Shown: positions 25,059 to 34,471 of the stretch, piece by piece
Layout of the letters: every line of letters starts with the position of its first letter
Numbering within the stretch: position 1 is the stretch's first letter
Origin: Dehalococcoidia bacterium
GTDB taxonomy: Bacteria > Chloroflexota > Dehalococcoidia > DSTF01 > JACRBR01
DNA length: 58,030 bases
Direction: 5' to 3'
Assembly: GCA_021731085.1 (NCBI GenBank)
Contig: JAKFYB010000037.1
Coordinates: 1 to 58,030, forward strand
Notes under the pieces: generated by a model
Seen by the model: only the letters and a program-made list of their open reading frames with translations
What the model was told of the DNA's origin: nothing
The model's database searches: none
Translations under genes and position numbers: made by a program

Positions 25059-26393
25059 TCAGACCGCGATTGTCGTAGCGCCCGAGCGCAGTCGCTCCTT
25101 CACGTCAGCGGCGGCACGAAGCCCCGATGTCAGCGCGGCCTCCGTGTACGGCCCGACGAGATAGTCCCCCGCGAAGAAAAGCCGGTCGCTTCGGTCGCCG
25201 CGCGTCTTGAAGTCGGCGAGCGAGCGTATGTACCCGTGATAGAACTGAGGCACGAGCTCCGGCCAGCGGTGAACGACGACCTTCTCCGTCTTGTCGAGTC
25301 CCTTCAGCGGCAGCTTGCCCAGTTCGTCCAGCGCCGCAGACGCAATCTCGTCGTCGCTCTTGTGCATCAGGTCTGCGGCGAAGGCCTCGCTGATCGCGCA
25401 GTTGAACATCGTCTTGCCCGGCGGGACGGCGCCCTCCTTCGGGTTCTCCATCGCCATGCCGTACAGCCGCACGTTCTCCTTGCGGCCGATGCCCAGCCCG
25501 TAGATGCCCGGATCCGCCTCCAGATCGGAGGTCATCACGAAGCAGATGATGCTCGACGCGTAACGCACACCCTCGAAGAACCGCCGCTCGCCGTCCCGCA
25601 GCGCGTCGCAGAGCCGCGCGACGTGATTCCCCGGCGTCGCGACAACGACGGCGTCCGCGTTAAGCGTTTCGCCGTTCGCCAGCGTCACCGCCGCGCCTTC
25701 AGCCGACTGCGAAATCCGCGAAACCTCCGCGCTCGTGCGCACCCGCAGCTTCGACGCCAGCGTCAGCGTCAGGAGCCCGTTCCCGCCGTCGAACGAACTG
25801 AGCCGGAAGCCGCCGAACATGTAGTCGATCGTCGCCAGCACGAACGCGCGTGAAAGATTCTCCGGCAGCACGGTGAACGTCGACGCGAACGGCGGCTCGA
25901 TGAGGTAGTCGAGCACCTCGCGCCCGAACCGGCCGAGCGCCCAGTCGTACGCCGATGCATCGTCGAGCGGCGCCGCCTTCTCGATCGCGTAGAAGTCCAG
26001 CAGATGCTTGTTGCGCCGCAGTTCGAGGATGATCCGCGGCAACCGCAGCTTGCTCTGCAATGACAGATCCTTCGCGCGAAAGATGGCCTTGTAGCCGGCG
26101 TAGTTGCCGCTGACGAACTTCCCGTCGCGCAGCGTCGCACCCCGTCCGGTCTTGAGCCGCCGCACTTGCGGCTTCAGCCCCAGCTCGTCGACGAGCGCCT
26201 TCATGTTCCTGTAGCTGCTGGCGATGAACTGCGCCCCGCGATCGACGACGAAGTCGCCGTGCCGCTCCGACCGCATCCGTCCGCCTGCGACATCGTTGCG
26301 CTCGAGGACTTCGACGTCGAAGCCGTCCTTCTGGAGGGTGTAGCCCGCCGTCAAGCCCGCGATGCCGCCGCCAACCACGATCACCTTCACCAT
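25059..26393 (-). CDS. NAD(P)/FAD-dependent oxidoreductase (protoporphyrinogen-oxidase-like)
   Basis: The 444-residue amine-oxidase-type flavoprotein begins VKVIVVGGGIAGLTAGYTL with the dinucleotide fold GxGxxG. VLERNDVAGGRMRS and the GG doublet follow, and the C-terminal FAD motif is RLFFAGDYLVGPYTEAALTSG, split at the flavin contact. The family includes HemG/HemY protoporphyrinogen oxidases, carotenoid desaturases and amine oxidases. Neighbouring genes give no hint of haem or carotenoid synthesis, so I do not name the substrate. Confidence 0.88.
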   Translation of the reverse strand: MVKVIVVGGGIAGLTAGYTLQKDGFDVEVLERNDVAGGRMRSERHGDFVVDRGAQFIASSYRNMKALVDELGLKPQVRRLKTGRGATLRDGKFVSGNYAGYKAIFRAKDLSLQSKLRLPRIILELRRNKHLLDFYAIEKAAPLDDASAYDWALGRFGREVLDYLIEPPFASTFTVLPENLSRAFVLATIDYMFGGFRLSSFDGGNGLLTLTLASKLRVRTSAEVSRISQSAEGAAVTLANGETLNADAVVVATPGNHVARLCDALRDGERRFFEGVRYASSIICFVMTSDLEADPGIYGLGIGRKENVRLYGMAMENPKEGAVPPGKTMFNCAISEAFAADLMHKSDDEIASAALDELGKLPLKGLDKTEKVVVHRWPELVPQFYHGYIRSLADFKTRGDRSDRLFFAGDYLVGPYTEAALTSGLRAAADVKERLRSGATTIAV

Positions 26394-26709
26394 ATAGGCG
26401 GAAGATTACCGCAGTAGCGTCGCCGTAGATTCAAAATTCGGCGTCAATCCCACAGGATATTTATGGCTCGATGCATCATTTCTTAACAGGTTCTGACGAT
26501 ACTGGTGATGTAAGGCAATCACTCCAGCTACGTGAAGAGCACACACGCAGCTTGAGGGCTTCTTCGGACGAAGACCAGGATGCGCGGCGGACTTCCGCCA
26601 CAAGACAGGCATCCTGGTCTTTCCACGTCCCCGGCCAGATGCTCGTGGTGCGGGCCTTCAGCCCGCGCCGGTATGGGTGACGTACGTAGCCCAACCGACA
26701 ACTGACAAC
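26394..26709. other. Intergenic region with two palindromic elements
   Basis: This 316-base gap holds no gene that I can support. It has an 11-bp inverted repeat GACCAGGATGC (26573-26583) / GCATCCTGGTC (26609-26619) with a smaller GCGGA..TCCGC hairpin nested inside. It also has a GCGGGC-CTTCA-GCCCGC hairpin (26650-26666). A CAACTGACAACC-type microrepeat runs at 26690-26715 into the end of the transporter gene. Short frames on both strands are artefacts of these repeats. Confidence 0.6.
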
Positions 26710-28869
26710 CTACGAAAGCTGTTCCGCCGTCTGATTTGGATGCCCGAGGTGAATGGGTACTTCCACGATGACCGTGTTCGGCCGATCGAGTAGCGCGGTC
26801 TTGAGCCGCTGCGCCGATTGATTGTGCAGATATCGCTGCCACGGGTACCGCGTCCGAAACTCCGGCAGAACGACCGTCACGTACTGCCCCGGGTCGACCT
26901 TGTCCAGCGCGTCGACATACGAAATGAAAGGTCGCACGAACGAACGGTAGGGTGAATTGATCAGCACGAGATCAACGTCCATCACGCGCCGGTTCCATTC
27001 TTCGCGCAGAGCCTGCGCATCCTCCATATCGTCGGTCACATGCAGTGCGGACACGTTCTTCGAAATCGACCGCGCGTACTCGACCGTCCGCAACGTTGCG
27101 CTGCTGATCTTGTCGACTGGCACCAAGACTGCCTGCCCCTGCTTGATTTCTGGTGGGAACCACAGCACCGCGTCATCTTTGATGGCCAGCTGTCGTTCCA
27201 CGCCCATGTAGTGCTTGTAGATGGCCCACAGGAAGAATGCGAGCACGATGATCATGACCATCGAGATCCATGCGCCGGCCAGAAAGTTCGTCGTCCCGAC
27301 GATGAAGGCAACTATGCCCGTGGTCGTCGCGCCAACGATGTTGATCGCCACGCTCGGCTTCCAGCCTGGATCCCGCGTCCGCAACCAGTGGATGATCATG
27401 CCGCTCTGCGACAGCGTGAAGGAAAGAAACACGCCGAACGCATACAGGGGGATCAGCCGGTTCACGCTCGCGTTGAAGATGACCAGCAACGCTACCGACG
27501 CTAGACCCAACACGATGATCCCGTTGGAGAAGGCAAGTCGATCGCCCCGGAACAGGAACTGGTGTGGCAGAAATCGATCCTTCGCGAGAATCGAACCCAG
27601 ACGCGGGAAGTCCGCGTATGCCGTGTTCGCCGCCAAAAACAGGATCAGCGCCGTGAACGCCTGGATGAGGTAGAAGACGATGGATTCGCCGAACACCGTC
27701 TTTGCAATCTGCGCCGGAGCCGACACCTCTGTTGAGTGCTGGACGCCGAACTGGTTCGCCAGGATCGTCATGCAGAGGAACAGCGTGCCGAGGATGACGG
27801 CCATCATCATCAGCGTCTGCTGTGCATTGCGCGGCTCCGGCTTCCTGAACGCGGGGATCCCGTTCGAGATTGCCTCCACGCCCGTCAGCGCCGCAGAGCC
27901 AGAAGCAAACGCTCGCAGCGTGATGAACCACAGCACTGCCGACGAACCCGCGTGTTCCCAGCTGTCGAGCGGCTCCGCCTGCAAGTCAGGATCGATGATC
28001 AGGCGAATGAAGCCGACGATGATGAGCACCGCGAAGGCCACAATGAAACCGTACGTGGGAATCGCGAAGATCGTCCCTGACTCGCTGATGCCACGGAGGT
28101 TCAACAGCGTGATGATGAGCACGGCGACGCACGCGATTCCCACCTTGAAGTCCGCGACTTCAGGGAACGCCGACACGACCGCGAACACGCCCGCCGCGAT
28201 CGACACCGCGACGGTCAGGATGTATCCGACCGACAGGCCCGCCGCCGCCGTCAGCCCTGCCACGTCGCCAAGGTTGTCACGCGCGACGATGTAGGCGCCG
28301 CCGCCGCTCGGATAGGCGCGGATCGTCTGGCGGTAGGAGAACGTGACGATCGCAAGCAGCGTGCAGATCGCGATGGCGATCGGCACCGATCGGGTCAGCG
28401 CCGCCGTTCCGGCCGTAACCAGCACCAGCAGGATCTCGTCCGTGGCGTACGCGCTCGAAGAGAGCGCGTCGGACGAGAACACGGCCAGCGCCTTCCATTT
28501 CGGTAGCCGCTGCTCGTCGTGCTCCTCAGATGCGATCGGCGCACCGAACAGCACACGGCGCGCCCGCTCGAAAAAGCGCCCGCCGCGTGTGCCCGGCGCC
28601 GTCGCACGCCGCGTCGCTTTGAAGGTGCCATCGTCGTCGCCGCGCTCGAACTTGCGCTCGCCTTCGCGCACGCGGCGGGCGAACTGCGAGCCGGCCTTCC
28701 GGCCGCGCACGATCTCGGTGCCCTCGACGTCAGGTCGTCCGGGCCGCTGCACGCGAACGCGCTCGCCTTCGCGCTCGACCTTCGCTATGTGGATATGTGC
28801 GGGCTCTTCCGGCGCGCTCCCGTCCGGAGGACGGTTGTCGCCGTTCGATGGTTCTGGGGTGTCAGCCAC
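26710..28869 (-). CDS. APC-superfamily potassium/amino-acid permease, KimA (YdaO)-like
   Basis: The 719-residue protein starts at GTG, with GAGGAA 8 bases upstream. From about residue 100 it matches the KimA family: LPKWKALAVFSSDALSSSAYA, then TFSYRQTIRAYPSGGGAYIVA and about twelve membrane helices. A C-terminal cytosolic domain follows (VPVDKISSATLRTVEYA and on), like the USP-type domain of KimA that binds c-di-AMP. KimA is a high-affinity K+/H+ symporter in Bacillus subtilis. The extra N-terminal 100 residues are charged and Arg/Glu/Gly-rich and are not part of the usual family. It is divergent from cimA. Confidence 0.82.
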   Translation of the reverse strand: MADTPEPSNGDNRPPDGSAPEEPAHIHIAKVEREGERVRVQRPGRPDVEGTEIVRGRKAGSQFARRVREGERKFERGDDDGTFKATRRATAPGTRGGRFFERARRVLFGAPIASEEHDEQRLPKWKALAVFSSDALSSSAYATDEILLVLVTAGTAALTRSVPIAIAICTLLAIVTFSYRQTIRAYPSGGGAYIVARDNLGDVAGLTAAAGLSVGYILTVAVSIAAGVFAVVSAFPEVADFKVGIACVAVLIITLLNLRGISESGTIFAIPTYGFIVAFAVLIIVGFIRLIIDPDLQAEPLDSWEHAGSSAVLWFITLRAFASGSAALTGVEAISNGIPAFRKPEPRNAQQTLMMMAVILGTLFLCMTILANQFGVQHSTEVSAPAQIAKTVFGESIVFYLIQAFTALILFLAANTAYADFPRLGSILAKDRFLPHQFLFRGDRLAFSNGIIVLGLASVALLVIFNASVNRLIPLYAFGVFLSFTLSQSGMIIHWLRTRDPGWKPSVAINIVGATTTGIVAFIVGTTNFLAGAWISMVMIIVLAFFLWAIYKHYMGVERQLAIKDDAVLWFPPEIKQGQAVLVPVDKISSATLRTVEYARSISKNVSALHVTDDMEDAQALREEWNRRVMDVDLVLINSPYRSFVRPFISYVDALDKVDPGQYVTVVLPEFRTRYPWQRYLHNQSAQRLKTALLDRPNTVIVEVPIHLGHPNQTAEQLS

Positions 28870-28977
28870 GGGCGGGATTCCTCATCGAAGCTCAGTATGG
28901 CGTGCGCTCGCGATCGGCGCGAGTAGGGGTTTCCCCGACGCGAAGCGCCCATCCCTGTGTGATAAAGTGCTGCCACG

Positions 28978-29070
28978 ATGCAAGTTACATCTTCTCAATT
29001 GAGGTGCTCTGTCCGCGGTTCATCGCCGCGGAAGGTTATTGGTGGCATACCGGCGATCCTCCGCCCGTAG
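28978..29070 (+). CDS. Candidate 30-codon leader peptide before cimA
   Basis: The small ORF starts MQVTSSQLRC and ends KVIGGIPAILRP, so Ile, Val and Leu codons cluster in its last third, as in attenuator leader peptides of branched-chain amino acid genes. A CCGCGG hairpin (29013-29031) lies inside it, and a CCGCC-GGCGG hairpin (29071-29087) begins at its stop codon. The cimA start follows 42 bases later. No T tract is present, so control would be by translation if it exists at all. No good ribosome site is visible. Confidence 0.3.
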   Translation: MQVTSSQLRCSVRGSSPRKVIGGIPAILRP

Positions 29071-29112
29071 CCGCCGCCCCCTGGCGGGAATCACCAGGAG
29101 ACCTCAAGCATC

Positions 29113-30717
<1,605 letters not shown>

Positions 30718-30721
30718 CCGA

Positions 30722-31276
30722 CTAGTCGGGATAGATCCTGAGTTGGCTGGCTAAGTCGAGAAGGACATCTCTGTCGGCTAGTGGATGCGTTCCTTCAGCG
30801 GCGCCGACGGTCAGTCCGACGATCGTGTCGCCAAAGTCGACCGCGAGGGTCATCCTGCCGGGCTGGTCGTCGCCAAGAGACGGCGCAAGGATGAATTTCG
30901 CGGGAAGCGACTGAGACGTCACGGCCTCGTGGATGCCTCCTGTGGTCTCCGGCACGCTGTTGTCCCACAACTGTTGTGTGCCGAGTTGGACAGTGATGCT
31001 AGGGTCGCCCGCCTCGTGTTCGGTCGATGTGTATCGAAATGTCATGAAGTCCGTCAGCACCGAGGAGCCCGTGTCAGGCACGCGTGGATCGACGTATTCA
31101 ACGCCGTTGACTTCAATAGAGGTTCCCAACCAGTAAAGATCGTATTGGCGACCCGGCAGCTCTTGCGCACTCACGAAAGCTGGATCAATTGAGGAGTCTG
31201 CTGCTTCCTCACCACCCCAACAGGCTGCGAGCACGGTGGTGACGATTGGCAGACTGAGAAGGCCGAGAAGCTTCAT
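30722..31276 (-). CDS. Hypothetical lipoprotein
   Basis: The 184-residue product starts MKLLGLLSLPIVTTVLAAC, a lipoprotein signal with lipobox LAAC (Cys about residue 19). The mature domain is acidic and contains PGRQYDLYWLGT and RIYPD at the end. I do not recognise the fold. The start at 31276 is favoured because the 22 further upstream codons overlap the end of moeA and have no signal features. It is 13 bases downstream of moeA and probably on the same transcript. Confidence 0.65.
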   Translation of the reverse strand: MKLLGLLSLPIVTTVLAACWGGEEAADSSIDPAFVSAQELPGRQYDLYWLGTSIEVNGVEYVDPRVPDTGSSVLTDFMTFRYTSTEHEAGDPSITVQLGTQQLWDNSVPETTGGIHEAVTSQSLPAKFILAPSLGDDQPGRMTLAVDFGDTIVGLTVGAAEGTHPLADRDVLLDLASQLRIYPD

Positions 31277-31289
31277 ACGGATTCCGCTA

Positions 31290-32552
31290 CTAACTGAGCA
31301 CCAAACACTCAACCACATCCCCAACCGCAAGCGCCCGCACATCCTCCCCCATAACCGCCAGCCCGTTCGCCGTCGCCATCGACGTCAGCACCCCCGAGCT
31401 CTGCGATCCCGTAAGCCGCGCGTGCCAGACGCCTTCGCGTTCCGTCAGCACCACCCGCGCGAACTGCGTGAACCCCGACGTGTTCTCGATCGGCTCGTCG
31501 CAGACCGCCATCACGCGCGGGCGCTCCCAGTCGTTGCGGCCGAGCATCTTGTACAGCGCCGGCCTCCCGAACAGCTCGAACGACATCATCGAGCTGACGG
31601 GATTGCCGGGCAGGCCGATGTGCGGCACACGGCGTTCGCCCGACGGAAACGTGCCGAATGCGAGCGGCTTTCCCGGGCGCATCCGCACCGTCCAGAAGTT
31701 GATCTCGCCGTGCTTCATCAGCACGTCCTTCACGACGTCGTAGTCGCCACGCGAGACGCCCGCCGACGTCACCAGCAGATCCGCGTCGAGGCCCTCGCTG
31801 AGCTTCTGCTCGAGCGCCTCGACCGTGTCGGTCGCGATGCCGAGCCGCTTCGGGACGCCGCCGGCTTCGCTCACCATCGCCGAGATGCTGTAGGCGTTGA
31901 TGTCGTAGATCTGTCCCGGCGCGAGCGGCTTCCCCGGCTCGATGATCTCGTCGCCGGTGCTGAGGATCGCGACCACCGGCCGCCGATGAACGCGAACCGC
32001 CGCCATCCCCAGCGACGCCAGCGCGCCGACGTGCGCCGGTCGCAGGACCGTTCCGCGCTTCAGGACTGTCGTGCCCGCGTGCACGTCCTCGCCCGCGGGC
32101 CGCACGTTCGCGCCGAGCTTCGCCGTCTTCAGCACGCCGACCTCGGCTCGCGACTTCGCGAACGAACCGAAGTTGCGCCCCTCAGGCTCGTCCGTCTCCT
32201 CGAACGGCACGACAGCGTCGGCGCCCGCCGGAATCGGCGCGCCCGTCATGATGCGCACCGCCGTCCCCGCCTCGACGTGTCCTTCGAACACGTACCCCGC
32301 CGCCAGTTCGCCGACGACACGCAGCGAAACAGGGCGCTCATCCGACGCGCCGTCAGTGTCAGCGGCGCGCACGGCGTAGCCATCCATGCTCGTGTTGGCG
32401 AGCGGCGGTATCGTCAACGGCGCGACGACATCCTCGGCCAGCGCCAACCCCAGCGCGTCGAGAATCGGCATCTCGACAGCATCAAGCAGCGGCACGAACG
32501 AAAGAATCCGCTCCCGCGCCTCCTCGATCGTGATCGTCGTCACAGCGCCCAA
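31290..32552 (-). CDS. moeA: Molybdopterin molybdenumtransferase MoeA
   Basis: The 420-residue protein has the MoeA order of domains. The N-terminal LANTSMDGYAV is followed by TAVRIMTGAPIPAGADAVVP, split, and the MoaB/Mog-like domain has STGDEI and TSAGVSRGDYD. Substrate-binding GLPGNPVSSMMSFELF is followed by a C-terminal beta domain. It inserts molybdenum into adenylylated molybdopterin. No ATG begins the frame: TTG at 32552 or GTG at 32543 is the likely start. It lies 31 bases downstream of the peroxiredoxin gene across a microrepeat tract. No other Moco genes are in the window. Confidence 0.93.
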   Translation of the reverse strand: MGAVTTITIEEARERILSFVPLLDAVEMPILDALGLALAEDVVAPLTIPPLANTSMDGYAVRAADTDGASDERPVSLRVVGELAAGYVFEGHVEAGTAVRIMTGAPIPAGADAVVPFEETDEPEGRNFGSFAKSRAEVGVLKTAKLGANVRPAGEDVHAGTTVLKRGTVLRPAHVGALASLGMAAVRVHRRPVVAILSTGDEIIEPGKPLAPGQIYDINAYSISAMVSEAGGVPKRLGIATDTVEALEQKLSEGLDADLLVTSAGVSRGDYDVVKDVLMKHGEINFWTVRMRPGKPLAFGTFPSGERRVPHIGLPGNPVSSMMSFELFGRPALYKMLGRNDWERPRVMAVCDEPIENTSGFTQFARVVLTEREGVWHARLTGSQSSGVLTSMATANGLAVMGEDVRALAVGDVVECLVLS

Positions 32553-32588
32553 GAACTACCTACTACAAACTACGAACCACGAACTACC
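32553..32588. repeat. AACTAC/AACTACGA microrepeat
   Basis: Imperfect copies (aactacc, tactac, aaactacga, accacga, actaccc) fill the gap between the peroxiredoxin stop and the moeA start, so the moeA ribosome site lies in the repeat. Confidence 0.5.
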
Positions 32589-33027
32589 CGCCCATCGCTG
32601 ACATGATCGTCTCCGTCGACGGCATGCCGCGCTGGTAGAACTTCACCTTGCCCTCGGCGTCGATGCCGACGACCGTGCGGTTCACTACCGTGACGAGCGG
32701 GATCGGCATCAGCGCGTCGTATGCCTTCGACACCTTGCCCTTGTCGTCGAGCAGCAGTGGCGTCCGCAGCCCGTGCGTCTCGCTAAAGCTCTTGTGCGCC
32801 TTCTCGCTGCCCGGATTCACACCGAACACGGCGATGCCCGCCGCTTGGTACTTGTCGTAGTCATCGCGCGCCGCGCACATCTGCGCCGTGCATCCCGGCG
32901 TGTTGTCGGCGGGATAGAACATCAGCACCACCGACGACTTCCCCTTGAAGTCCGCCAGCCGCACCGTATTCCCCTGCTCGTCCTTAACCTCAAACTCCGG
33001 CGCCGCATCGCCAACCGAAAGTCCCAT
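32584..33027 (-). CDS. bcp: Peroxiredoxin, Bcp type
   Basis: The 147-residue thioredoxin-fold peroxidase has the peroxidatic Cys in TPGCTAQMC, with the second Cys five residues later as in atypical 2-Cys Bcp enzymes. APEFEVKDEQG precedes it and YPADNTPG leads into the site. It reduces H2O2 and organic peroxides using thioredoxin. GGAGGTG lies about 10 bases before the ATG. It is the first gene of a likely bcp-moeA-lipoprotein unit. Confidence 0.93.
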   Translation of the reverse strand: MGLSVGDAAPEFEVKDEQGNTVRLADFKGKSSVVLMFYPADNTPGCTAQMCAARDDYDKYQAAGIAVFGVNPGSEKAHKSFSETHGLRTPLLLDDKGKVSKAYDALMPIPLVTVVNRTVVGIDAEGKVKFYQRGMPSTETIMSAMGG

Positions 33028-33129
33028 GATCTAACACCTCCTACTACACAAGGATACTGCGATACACCGTAGGGGCCGACCTGCGTGTCGGCCCATCGCC
33101 GTGAGACGTTTTCTCGCTTGCAAGAAGAA

Positions 33130-33157
33130 GAGGGAGCCGCCCTTCGGCGACTCCCTC
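33130..33157 (-). terminator. Terminator after the small zinc-ribbon gene
   Basis: GAGGGAG and CTCCCTC (7 bp), plus an inner CGCC/GGCG, form a hairpin. On the minus strand it is followed by TTCTTCTTG, about 80 bases past the stop of the 78-residue gene. Confidence 0.6.
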
Positions 33158-33237
33158 AAACAATGACTTGTGCTCTGATCCCGGCGGGCAAGCCCTACGT
33201 CGCCCGAAAGTGACTGCTGACGGCTGAAAGCTGAACG

Positions 33238-33474
33238 CTAGTACCCGGCGCTCTCGCCGTCCGAGCGGCCCGTCCAGCGCGACTGCGGGACGTTGCGCGA
33301 CCAGAGGTTGTCCTCGGCCGAGTTCGGGAACTTCTTCACCTTCCCGCAGACCTTGCATGTGCCGCGGCTGAACTCGCCGTGCGGGCTCTCCAGGAGCCAG
33401 TGGTGCGGATGGCGCGTCTTGGCTGTTACATTCGTCGTCTGTGTCGTCGTCACTTCCCTGACTGCTGTCTTCAT
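33238..33474 (-). CDS. Small conserved zinc-ribbon-like protein
   Basis: The 78-residue protein has HHWLLESPHGEFSRGTCKVC followed by GKVKKFPNS. The CxxC and flanking HW..SP.GE.S.G pattern resembles a small protein I associate with Chloroflexota and Actinomycetota genomes. It is probably a metal-binding or nucleic-acid-binding protein; the function is unknown. GGAG lies about 10 bases before the ATG, and a strong promoter (33575-33604) lies about 100 bases upstream, so it is likely well expressed on its own. Confidence 0.7.
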   Translation of the reverse strand: MKTAVREVTTTQTTNVTAKTRHPHHWLLESPHGEFSRGTCKVCGKVKKFPNSAEDNLWSRNVPQSRWTGRSDGESAGY

Positions 33475-33574
33475 ATCTGACTGTCTCCTTCCATCTAACC
33501 GGGCCGCCGAGGCGAGCCCACCGGTTGGTCCCTCTACTGTCTATATACGCAGGAGAAGGCATTCCGGTGCCACG

Positions 33575-33604
33575 AGTATGGCACAGGATATTATCCCGTG
33601 TCAA
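33575..33604 (-). promoter_or_regulatory. Promoter of the small zinc-ribbon gene, with palindrome in the spacer
   Basis: Minus-strand TTGACA (33604-33599), 18 bases, CATACT (33580-33575). The spacer contains the near-perfect palindrome GGATAATATCC, a possible operator. Confidence 0.65.
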
Positions 33605-33718
33605 GGCAAAGACGGTTTCTACGGTGTAGACTGTGAAAAGATGATCCGTTGAACCTGGAAGCAGCCGTCTCGAAGGGCGAAGCCGGGTTCGTTAGAACAA
33701 TAGTTCGTACACGATGCA

Positions 33719-33734
33719 TGTTTCACGTGAAACA
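33719..33734. other. parS site 1 (perfect)
   Basis: TGTTTCACGTGAAACA is a full 16-base match to the ParB-binding parS consensus TGTTNCACGTGAAACA. It is intergenic, 93 bases before the SufR-like gene. See also 36170, 36775 and 36857. Confidence 0.85.
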
Positions 33735-33758
33735 TCACCAATCACCGTTCTCGAATCT

Positions 33759-33782
33759 GCGGCAATAATTTGCCGCTATACT
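33759..33782 (+). promoter_or_regulatory. Promoter -10 with adjacent operator of the SufR-like gene
   Basis: The inverted repeat GCGGCAA-TAAT-TTGCCGC (33759-33776) abuts TATACT (33777-33782), 29 bases before the ATG at 33812. The -35 is poor. A bound dimer would block the promoter, as expected for autorepression. Confidence 0.6.
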
Positions 33783-33811
33783 GATTCAGGCGGCATCTAA
33801 GACAGCCCAGA

Positions 33812-34462
33812 ATGCATTCAACAAAGACCGAAATCCTCGCCCATCTGAAGCGCCGCGACGGCTCCACCGTCGATGGAATCGCCTCCTCCCTGAATCTGGC
33901 CCCGATGACCGTTCGCCAGCACCTCACCGCCCTCGAGCGGGATGGCGCCGTACGCTCGCAGGAAGTCCGGCGGGCGACGGGGCGCCCCCACCACAGCTAC
34001 AGCCTCACGGACGACGGCCATCGCCACCTCGCAAACGGCTTTGACCGCCTGCTGGCGCTCCTCGTCGAGCAGGTGGGTCTTACCGAGCCCAACGGCGTCC
34101 TCGAGCCTGATGACCGCCGCTCGAAGCTGTTCCGCGCCGCCGCGCAGACCCTCGCTGAGCGCCACGCGCCCGAAGTCCGCGCCCTGTCCGGCGAAGCGCA
34201 GGCCGAGCGTGCCGTCGCCATCCTCCGCCTGCACGGAGGCTTCGCGGAGTTTCACGCGGAACAAGACGCCATCGAGATCCGCGACTTCGGCTGCGTGTAC
34301 CGCGAGATGGTGACCCGCATGGGGCCTTGCGCCTGGCACGAGACGTTCCTGGGGGCGCTTCTCGATGCCGACGTGAGACCCGCCGAAGAGCCAGCCGAGT
34401 GCGCAGTCTGTTGCCGCTATATCATCCGAACGCGCGTGCCAGAGAGCACGCGCTCATTTTGA
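33812..34462 (+). CDS. SufR-like Fe-S-binding winged-helix regulator
   Basis: The 216-residue protein has an N-terminal winged helix (residues 1-75: ILAHLKRRDGSTVDGIASSL, APMTVRQHLTALE, split, and GRPHHSYSLT). Its C-terminal domain has five Cys (about 161, 173, 197, 200, 201) arranged C-x11-C-x23-C-x2-CC. SufR proteins use a C-terminal Cys set to hold an Fe-S cluster and repress Fe-S assembly genes. The gene next door, 9 bases away, encodes an Fe-S carrier, which supports this reading, although spacing differs from cyanobacterial SufR. A palindromic operator sits at its promoter. Confidence 0.8.
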   Translation: MHSTKTEILAHLKRRDGSTVDGIASSLNLAPMTVRQHLTALERDGAVRSQEVRRATGRPHHSYSLTDDGHRHLANGFDRLLALLVEQVGLTEPNGVLEPDDRRSKLFRAAAQTLAERHAPEVRALSGEAQAERAVAILRLHGGFAEFHAEQDAIEIRDFGCVYREMVTRMGPCAWHETFLGALLDADVRPAEEPAECAVCCRYIIRTRVPESTRSF

Positions 34463-34471
34463 GGAGCACAC

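Noticed and set aside
28870-28977. c-di-AMP (ydaO-type) riboswitch before the KimA-like gene
   Set aside because: Only about 100 bases are available and none of the conserved motif is visible.
29010-29100. T-box riboswitch before cimA
   Set aside because: Some GGTGGCATACCG resemblance to the T-box core, but no clear specifier stem or full consensus.
33696-33707. GAACAATAGTTC, a perfect GAAC-N4-GTTC LexA-type box
   Set aside because: About one such 8-base match is expected by chance in a window this size, and it is not placed at a promoter core.
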